This document shows, piece by piece, positions 39,463 to 45,311 of a stretch of 45,311 nt of DNA (position 1 is the first letter of the stretch; every line of letters begins with the position of its first letter). The position numbers were made by a program, and so were the translations under genes. The DNA comes from an uncultured Phycisphaerales bacterium. GTDB lineage: Bacteria > Planctomycetota > Phycisphaerae > WQYP01. The notes below the pieces were generated by a model. The model had not been told where the DNA came from and did no database searches. It saw only the letters and a program-made list of their open reading frames with translations. The stretch is taken from assembly GCA_903845195.1 (NCBI GenBank), contig CAIMWO010000058.1:1-45311 (forward strand), given 5' to 3'.

Positions 39463-40767
39463 TCACTTCACGTAATAGCCGCCGACGCGCCAGATTCCGT
39501 CTGCATCCTTCATGGGCGTGACGGTTTCAACTGCAGCTTTCTTGTTTTCAAACTCGGTGTCGTATTGCAGGACGACGTAGTGACCGTCGGGTGCGCCGGG
39601 GAGCGTCGTGGCATACTCGGCGGATTTGAGTTTCCGCTTGACCACTTTGCCCAGAGGCTTGCGGGCGCTTCCCAGAGCTTTCGCCCAATCGGCTTGGGCG
39701 ATTGCTTTTCGCGCGACAGCCGAGAGTTCGTTCCAACTTTCATCGTACCGGCCGGCGTCGGCGAGCTTCAGCCACGATTCAGCAGCGATCGCGGCTTCGG
39801 TCGTGACGGGTTGGGTCGTCGCAGTGCTGAGCATCTTGATCGCGGCCTTGGCGTTGTTGGCGACGAGCGGATCGGGGTCTGCGGCGACTTTCTGCAGCGC
39901 CGGCAGCGCATCGGGCTTGCCCAACAGTCCCAACGCGTAGGCGGCGCAACGGCGGGCGTAAGGGCTCGAGTCTTTGGTGGCCATTGCGATCAGGACGGTT
40001 TCGCAGTCCGCAGCATGATTCGCACCCAGCGCCAGCGCCGCCATGCCGCGAGTCAGGTCTTCTTTGTGCACGCATAACTGCATCAGGGGCTTGACGGCCG
40101 CGTCGATCGAGGTGAATCCGCCGAGCCATAGCACGTAGATGGCGGCACGACGGACATTGTCTTCGTCCGATGCGAGGTACTTGGCCGTCTCGGCGACCGC
40201 CGCAGGTGCCTTAATGCCTTTGAGGGTTGCGAGCGCCTGGGCCACTTTGGGATCGCCTTCGGCGCAGGTGGATATCGTGGTGACAGCCGCGCGAACCAGG
40301 TTGGAGACGTTTTCCGGCTGCGTTTCGGCTCCGCCGACTTTAGTCGTCGCGCCGACCGCACGCGTTTGAAACACCAGCAAGTACGGTATTGCCGGATGGT
40401 CAGCTGTGTCACGGAAATTGTGTAAGTTGCTCGAGTTCAGCCAGAAGCCATACGTCTTACCCGGCTCCAGCCGCACCGTCACCACGCATGTGCGATGGTC
40501 GGCATCATACCTCGGCTTGCCCACGAACTCCGGCGTCGAATCCTTCCACGCGCTCGACCAACTCCACGAACCGTCCGTCATCTCCTTGCTGAACATCACC
40601 TGAATTTCGGTGACGCCCGGTGCAACGTCGGTATTGCCAGCTTCCGGAACGGTCTTCACGACCACGGGCGGCATGGTGTCGATGCTTTCGGCACCGCTGG
40701 CGTGGGCCGCGAGGTGGCACCACAGGCCGACGATAAGAACCGCAACAAGTAGGGTTGTATTCTTCAT
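39463..40767 (-). CDS. Secreted protein: Ig-like domain, HEAT repeats, DUF4019
   Basis: The 434-residue product has a signal peptide (MKNTTLLVAVLIVGLWCHLAAHA) and an Ig-like (Big_5/SbsA type) domain at about 32-137. It is followed by HEAT repeats at about 160-310 (AAPAVAETAKYLASDEDNVRRAAIYVLW; SPYARRCAAYALGLLGKPDALPAL) and a DUF4019 C-terminus at about 325-434 (ESWLKLADAGRYDESW, PGAPDGHYVVLQYDTEF, WRVGGYYV). The Ig-like domain is closely matched by the last 110 residues of the kinase just upstream, including SWSWSSAW, LEPGKTY and DHPA-PYLL-FQT. The gene starts 4 bp after the kinase stop, and GGAG overlaps that stop. It is likely the kinase's extracytoplasmic partner or a sensor of the same ligand. 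Confidence 0.85.
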   Translation of the reverse strand: MKNTTLLVAVLIVGLWCHLAAHASGAESIDTMPPVVVKTVPEAGNTDVAPGVTEIQVMFSKEMTDGSWSWSSAWKDSTPEFVGKPRYDADHRTCVVTVRLEPGKTYGFWLNSSNLHNFRDTADHPAIPYLLVFQTRAVGATTKVGGAETQPENVSNLVRAAVTTISTCAEGDPKVAQALATLKGIKAPAAVAETAKYLASDEDNVRRAAIYVLWLGGFTSIDAAVKPLMQLCVHKEDLTRGMAALALGANHAADCETVLIAMATKDSSPYARRCAAYALGLLGKPDALPALQKVAADPDPLVANNAKAAIKMLSTATTQPVTTEAAIAAESWLKLADAGRYDESWNELSAVARKAIAQADWAKALGSARKPLGKVVKRKLKSAEYATTLPGAPDGHYVVLQYDTEFENKKAAVETVTPMKDADGIWRVGGYYVK

Positions 40768-40771
40768 ACGG

Positions 40772-43700
40772 TTACTCCTTTGATGCGACCTTGGTCTGGA
40801 AGATCAATAGGTAGGGGACGGCGGGGTGGTCGCTCTGGTCCTTGAAGTTCATAAATTTTTCAGAGTTAAGCCAGAAGGCATAAGTTTTTCCGGGTTCGAG
40901 CTGGACGGTGATCGCGGCAGTGCGGTGATTGGGTTCGTACCAGGGTTGGCCAATGATGGCGGGCGTCGAATCCTCCCAGGCAGAACTCCAACTCCATGAG
41001 CGGTCGAGCATGTCTTTGCTGAAAGTGGCGCGGATGACCGTGAGGCCCGGTGCGACATCGCGCGCGCCGGAGGCGGGCTGGGTATTAATCACCGCCGGTG
41101 GCAATCCGGCCATTGTCTGTCCCGCAGTTGCCGAGTGCATATTCGTTTCGGGATCCTCTCCTGTTTTCGCCCCTTGCACGAGTTTGACGGGGCCAAGGTA
41201 AACAACGCCACGTCCTGGCAGAAAGATATTTAGTTCGAGTCTCGATGGAGCTTCAGAAACGCCTGTGCGATCAAAGGGCAGCGAGAATTCCCGCCATCTC
41301 GAGGTGCCCGCGATCTTTTCCATTGCTCCAGACCCCGCCGTGCCCAGCGTTCGCGTGAAATACTGCCCCGTAGGGAAATAATTCCACATTTCCAGGTAGC
41401 CTTCGCCCTGCACGTTTTCGTACTTGATCTCGCCGGTTAACGCGTAGCGCTCGGCGGTTACGGGCGGCCGCTCGACTTGGAAGAGATTTAGTTGCAGCGG
41501 CTGATCGCTGGTGTTTTCGATCTTTATGACGTCGCGACCATCCACGATCACCGCGGTGCCACCGAGCAATCGATTTTCCGCGGCCAGTTTCGACGCGGTG
41601 AATTCCTGCATGGACTGCTTGATTGTGCGGGTAACGGAGGGAGCCGTCGGCGCGAGCCGGTCATCAGCGTCATGTAATACCGGCAGACGTAGACTGACCG
41701 CGGCAATCAGCAACACCACGCCCAGAGAAAGCAGTACGAACAGTGACCAGATTCGCAGCAGCCGTCGTCCGCCCAAACGGTTGGCCAGATAGCAGATGGC
41801 AAGATTCGCGGCGAACAGCGGGGGTAAAACAAGTATCCCATAGGTTTGAATCGCAAGTGCCAGCGACACGATGAGTGCCGTCAATGCGGGCAGGTGCACG
41901 CCCATTTCGTGGAAGCGCTCCACGGCGTGCGGCACGGTGTAGACGAAGAAGCCGAAGGCACCGAGCAGAACGGCCGTCAGGAAGATCACGGCGCTGGCGA
42001 GCCCCCGTCCATCGACGGGAACGTCTCCGCTCGGGGGCCGTCGGACCGCAAACGCTGCTTTCACCTCGCGCTGGTTCAGTACGACGAGCGCCCAGATCCC
42101 GATGGGCAGGCCGATGAGATTGCCGGGGGAGACCAGTATCGCCAGGACGCTGGCGAGCATGGCTGTGCCGTGTGATTGCAGGCGTTTCATCCGGAGGGCC
42201 GCGAAAATCATCAGGCTGCTGATCGCGAGAACGATCAGCGGGATGCCGATCACCGCAGCTTTTCCTGAGGAGTAGATTTCCCACAGAATGCGTTGGGCGG
42301 GCGTCAACGGTGCATGCATTTCGAAAGCAGGTAGTGCGGAAGCCATAAGCAATGTCACGACGATGGCAGCGAGAGTGATCAGCACCCAATTTAGGATGCC
42401 GGTGATGAGCAGGCCGATTGCAGGGCCATTCACCTGGCGTCGCGCGGACTGGAGCGCTTGCGGATCTGGCGTCGCGTTCTCCAGTGGGGCTTCGGGTGAG
42501 TCGAGGGAAGCGAGTTGGTCAAGGGGCTTCCGGAATTGTTCGATGATCACGCCGCCTACGGCCGCGAAAATTGCAGCGGCAATGATCGCAACGCCCAGGA
42601 AAAAGCATTGCAGAATCCCTGTGGTATTGACGATTCGCTCCGGTATCCATGCCATGAATAAAATGCACGTGGCGATCACCAGTAAGCAGAGCGTCATGCC
42701 GGGCCAATGGATCGCTCTTCGCCCGTTGCGGACGCCGACGATTGGGATGTTCTTTTTGAATTGCCAGCGTAGGGGCTCGTGTCCCTTGCGGAGTTCGAAT
42801 GTTAGGTCCGTGTCTATATGGATGCCCGCAGGAGGTTTCATAGCGGCGCCACCGGTTTCGGCGGTAGGCGCCCGGGATGTAGTGTTGCCTGCCGTGAGGG
42901 ACACCGGCGCATCCAGCGGCGGCAACTGCTCCACCGGCATCGCGAATCCGCGCAGCAGGGCAATCGTCAATTTCAATCCGACCAGCAGAACCGCGACGCC
43001 GACATAGATCGCCGCGACGAGAGGTGCTTTCGATGCCGGACCTTCCACCGTCACCACTTCGAAGAGCGCGAGCCCGCCGACCAGTATGGCGGTCATGGCT
43101 CGGAGCGTCCGCAGAGCGAGCGCTGGCCAATGAATGAACCGTCGCCCATCACGCTGGCGAACCAAAGGCGGCCACAGCCATGCTTTCCACGCCTCCCATG
43201 CGGTTTTCGGCTGCGCCGACATGCCGGAGTTAAGGATGGACGGCGTGCCCGCAATCGTCTTAACTTTCGTCTTCACGTCGCTGGCCTGCCGATCGCGTCG
43301 GCGTTTGGCAATTTCAACCATGTAGACGAAGCCAAACAGGCAAATCGTTGTGATGGGACCAAATAGCAGTTCGCTCAACAAATGCGGCCATCGGTGTTCC
43401 CGAATCATGGGGATCACCGCAAAACCGAGCGTGACGGTCACCATCGTGAGAAGGAAGCTCTTGGCCCTGCCTCCCCAGCATGCGTCCTGTACTGTGATGG
43501 GGAGTGTGCGTCCGGTGCAGGCCTCAATGGCCTCCTGCATTGCAGACAACCATTCCATAGCGACCTTGTTGGACATCACTTCTGTCCTGACCGGAGTGAA
43601 CAGCAAAGTGCGTGAAACACCATGCTCTGTGAAGATCACAGCAATGTAATGGAGGGGCAGCGGTTTGGCCGAAGCAGGATACATGCCCTGAGCCAGCGAG

Positions 43701-45238
43701 CGAATGGATGACAGGGGAATCGTCACGCTCTGCCAGCCGCTACGAAAGCTGAGCGTCTCGCGATCCAGGCACAGTTCGCCCTTGCCCTGATAAATGTAGA
43801 GGAAGCGGCCTCGGAACGTGCGCAGGTGTTCCGGCGTGCTGACCCAGCTCATAGAGATCTTGGGACGGGTTCCCGTCGCTGGCGCCGCTGGCCCTTGTGC
43901 AGCGGACTCACCAGACACACGGGGTGTTGCGACCGTAGCTTCGACTTCTGCCTTCAGGTCGCTGGCGTGCTGAACGCGCCGGAGTGTGGCAAGCACGATT
44001 CGTACGATCACGAAGCTCACCAGGAATGCGACCACCAGGGAGGCCTCGGCATACGCTGGGGTCAGGTGAAAGACTCCGGTCTTGTCCAGGAGCCAGAGTA
44101 GGCCTCCGATCGCGACGGCTATCAAGGCTACCCAATACGCCCACTGCCATTTGTCAAATTCTGCTTTTTGCAGAAGCGGGCGTTGGGAGATGTTCTCGCG
44201 CTGCTTCGGCACGTCGTACTCAGCCTGCTGCAAGAGCGAGCTTTGGGGAGTAGTGGCGATGGTTTCAATTTCGGTCTTCACGTCGCTGGCGTGCTGGTAG
44301 CGGAGAGCAGGTTCTTTTTCCAACGCGCGAAGAACGACTTCATCCAGCCGGACGTCGATGACAACTTTCTTCGATGGAACAGCGAATCGGCCAATCGGGA
44401 GTTCGCCCGTCAGCATTTGGTAGAACACCACGCCCAGCGAGTAGATGTCCGCGCGGTGGTCCACGGCGTCGGGGTGTTCGGTCTGCTCGGGGGCCATGTA
44501 TTGGGGCGTGCCCATGACGGCGCCGGGCTGGGTGAGGGTGTGTTCGAGAGAGGAGACGGGAGTGTGGAAACTGCGGGAGGCGGGCTCGGCGGCGCCCATC
44601 AATTTGGCGAGGCCGAAGTCGGCGATTTTCACGGTGCCTTTTTTGTCGAGCAGGATGTTTTCGGGTTTGATGTCGCGATGGACGACGCCGGAATCGTGGG
44701 CGAATTGCAGGGCCTCACAGATCTGCGGCACAATCGCGAGGGCTTCTCGCGGCGCGATTCGGCCGGCATTGAGCAACTGGCGGAGGTTCACGCCTTCCAC
44801 GTATTCCATGACGAAGTAGAAGAGTTCACCGCTTTGGCCGAAGTCATGTACGGTGACGATATGCGGATGATTGAGTCGCGCCAGTGCCTGAGCTTCGCGC
44901 GCAAAGCGTTCGGCGAAAGCCGGTTCCTTGCCGATGCGGGGGGACAAAATTTTGAGTGCCACCAGCCGATTGAGTCGTTTTTGCCGGGCCTTGTAGACGA
45001 CGCCCATTCCGCCGTAGCCGAGCAATTCGAGGATTTCCAGTTCGGGAAAATGCGGGGCGAGGTCCGCGGGAGTCGGGGGGGCAAAGGGAGTGGTATCCGC
45101 CGCGGCACTCGCCCCGCCGATCCCAGCGCTCGTTTCGGTTTGCAGCGCGCGTTTGAGCAGGCAGGCGGGACACAAGCCCTGCGGTGCGTTTTCTACCAGC
45201 GCCTTGCCGCATTGTGGGCATTGATGTTCCTGACTCAT
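40772..45238 (-). CDS. Receptor-like Ser/Thr protein kinase, multi-domain
   Basis: The 1488-residue product starts with a zinc ribbon (CPQC..CPAC, Cys7/10/23/26). A Hanks-type kinase domain follows at about 65-325: Gly loop 74-79, Lys96, HRD 187-189, Asn194, DFG 207-209. Next come membrane helices and a bacterial PH-like domain (about 470-580: RFLYIYQGKGELCLDRETLSF). Several two-helix blocks follow, two of them starting with GRR.IHWP. A DUF4190-like unit contains MKRLQSHGTAMLASVLAIL and IGIWALVVLNQREVKAAF. At the end are a jelly-roll-like extracytoplasmic domain (near 1270-1365) and an Ig-like domain (about 1376-1488). A juxta-kinase motif ASDVKTEIETIATTP occurs three times. GGAGGA precedes ATG 45238. 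It is the first gene of a two-gene operon. The ligand is unknown. Confidence 0.93.
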   Translation of the reverse strand: MSQEHQCPQCGKALVENAPQGLCPACLLKRALQTETSAGIGGASAAADTTPFAPPTPADLAPHFPELEILELLGYGGMGVVYKARQKRLNRLVALKILSPRIGKEPAFAERFAREAQALARLNHPHIVTVHDFGQSGELFYFVMEYVEGVNLRQLLNAGRIAPREALAIVPQICEALQFAHDSGVVHRDIKPENILLDKKGTVKIADFGLAKLMGAAEPASRSFHTPVSSLEHTLTQPGAVMGTPQYMAPEQTEHPDAVDHRADIYSLGVVFYQMLTGELPIGRFAVPSKKVVIDVRLDEVVLRALEKEPALRYQHASDVKTEIETIATTPQSSLLQQAEYDVPKQRENISQRPLLQKAEFDKWQWAYWVALIAVAIGGLLWLLDKTGVFHLTPAYAEASLVVAFLVSFVIVRIVLATLRRVQHASDLKAEVEATVATPRVSGESAAQGPAAPATGTRPKISMSWVSTPEHLRTFRGRFLYIYQGKGELCLDRETLSFRSGWQSVTIPLSSIRSLAQGMYPASAKPLPLHYIAVIFTEHGVSRTLLFTPVRTEVMSNKVAMEWLSAMQEAIEACTGRTLPITVQDACWGGRAKSFLLTMVTVTLGFAVIPMIREHRWPHLLSELLFGPITTICLFGFVYMVEIAKRRRDRQASDVKTKVKTIAGTPSILNSGMSAQPKTAWEAWKAWLWPPLVRQRDGRRFIHWPALALRTLRAMTAILVGGLALFEVVTVEGPASKAPLVAAIYVGVAVLLVGLKLTIALLRGFAMPVEQLPPLDAPVSLTAGNTTSRAPTAETGGAAMKPPAGIHIDTDLTFELRKGHEPLRWQFKKNIPIVGVRNGRRAIHWPGMTLCLLVIATCILFMAWIPERIVNTTGILQCFFLGVAIIAAAIFAAVGGVIIEQFRKPLDQLASLDSPEAPLENATPDPQALQSARRQVNGPAIGLLITGILNWVLITLAAIVVTLLMASALPAFEMHAPLTPAQRILWEIYSSGKAAVIGIPLIVLAISSLMIFAALRMKRLQSHGTAMLASVLAILVSPGNLIGLPIGIWALVVLNQREVKAAFAVRRPPSGDVPVDGRGLASAVIFLTAVLLGAFGFFVYTVPHAVERFHEMGVHLPALTALIVSLALAIQTYGILVLPPLFAANLAICYLANRLGGRRLLRIWSLFVLLSLGVVLLIAAVSLRLPVLHDADDRLAPTAPSVTRTIKQSMQEFTASKLAAENRLLGGTAVIVDGRDVIKIENTSDQPLQLNLFQVERPPVTAERYALTGEIKYENVQGEGYLEMWNYFPTGQYFTRTLGTAGSGAMEKIAGTSRWREFSLPFDRTGVSEAPSRLELNIFLPGRGVVYLGPVKLVQGAKTGEDPETNMHSATAGQTMAGLPPAVINTQPASGARDVAPGLTVIRATFSKDMLDRSWSWSSAWEDSTPAIIGQPWYEPNHRTAAITVQLEPGKTYAFWLNSEKFMNFKDQSDHPAVPYLLIFQTKVASKE
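43248..44299 (-). repeat. Three related DNA segments inside the kinase gene
   Basis: Segments at 44253-44299, 43925-43973 and 43248-43291 share CTTCA[CG]GTCGCTGGC[GC]TGC and nearby bases. They encode ASDVKTEIETIATTP, ASDLKAEVEATVATP and ASDVKTKVKTIAGTP. They mark repeated duplication of the kinase tail with its membrane block. Confidence 0.75.
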
Positions 45239-45276
45239 GGTGCATCCTCCGGCGGTCGTCTATTCCGCCACCCCTT

Positions 45277-45291
45277 ACAGAAGCATTCTGT
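45277..45291. promoter_or_regulatory. Inverted repeat upstream of the kinase operon
   Basis: ACAGAA-GCA-TTCTGT lies 39 bp before the kinase start codon and could be an operator. No clear -35/-10 pair is visible before the window ends. Confidence 0.4.
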
Positions 45292-45311
45292 TTAGAAAGT
45301 TTCGCTCAAAA

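Noticed and set aside
1..45311. CRISPR arrays, IS elements, prophage genes, rRNA or tRNA genes
   Set aside because: No regularly spaced direct repeats of CRISPR size, no transposase or phage proteins, and no foldable tRNA or rRNA sequence were found.

Overview
The window is 45.3 kb of GC-rich bacterial chromosome with 33 genes I can support. It most resembles Planctomycetota, perhaps a Phycisphaerae relative. The clues are a very large Ser/Thr kinase with an N-terminal zinc ribbon and many membrane segments, a DUF1598-type secreted protein, a membrane protein ending in a planctomycete pseudopilin-like domain, DUF4019 and HEAT modules, and small dispersed repeats. No rRNA gene was seen, so placement is inference.

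Layout. 0.2-6 kb: aroA and a secreted HEAT-like protein on the minus strand, then a plus-strand cluster of a PPP-family phosphatase, a clan GH-D (GH27/GH36-like) glycosidase and an unknown CCxxC protein. 6-10.3 kb is an accessory, repeat-rich stretch with a pseudopilin-like membrane protein, two small low-GC secreted proteins, a small membrane protein and a 950-bp gene-free mosaic of repeats. 10.3-13.5 kb: a KDPG-aldolase-family gene, holA and a lipoprotein. 13.5-20.8 kb is a minus-strand housekeeping run: an FAD oxidoreductase, upp, pheA, mutS, nuoA, nuoB. 20.9-26.5 kb: nadA, a C92-type lipoprotein, a Gfo/Idh/MocA oxidoreductase, a secreted HExxH protein and the DUF1598 protein. 27-31.5 kb: ppdK and a DEAD-box helicase. 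31.5-37.5 kb (minus): gspF/pilC, lptB, a zinc-ribbon membrane protein, guaA and a TPR/coiled-coil membrane protein. 37.8-45.2 kb: an ion antiporter, then a two-gene operon of a receptor-like Ser/Thr kinase and a secreted HEAT/DUF4019 protein that share an Ig-like module.

How the genes work together. Most are independent housekeeping functions: shikimate and Phe synthesis, NAD and GMP synthesis, uracil salvage, replication and mismatch repair, complex I, pyruvate-phosphate interconversion, LPS export and type II secretion or pili. The kinase plus its shared-module neighbour is the clearest candidate for an undescribed system.

Beyond genes, the main signals are: (1) unrelated 7-bp tandem repeats at six sites, two of them inside the reading frames of mutS and nadA; (2) a helically phased A-tract array near 9.6 kb; (3) probable leaderless promoters, with a -10 hexamer exactly 6 nt before ATG, at the phosphatase, mutS and guaA; (4) a strand-independent switch of GC skew near 37.5 kb; (5) an 8-C tract that probably breaks the end of the phosphatase gene. 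All counts were made by eye on the sequence; no search was run.
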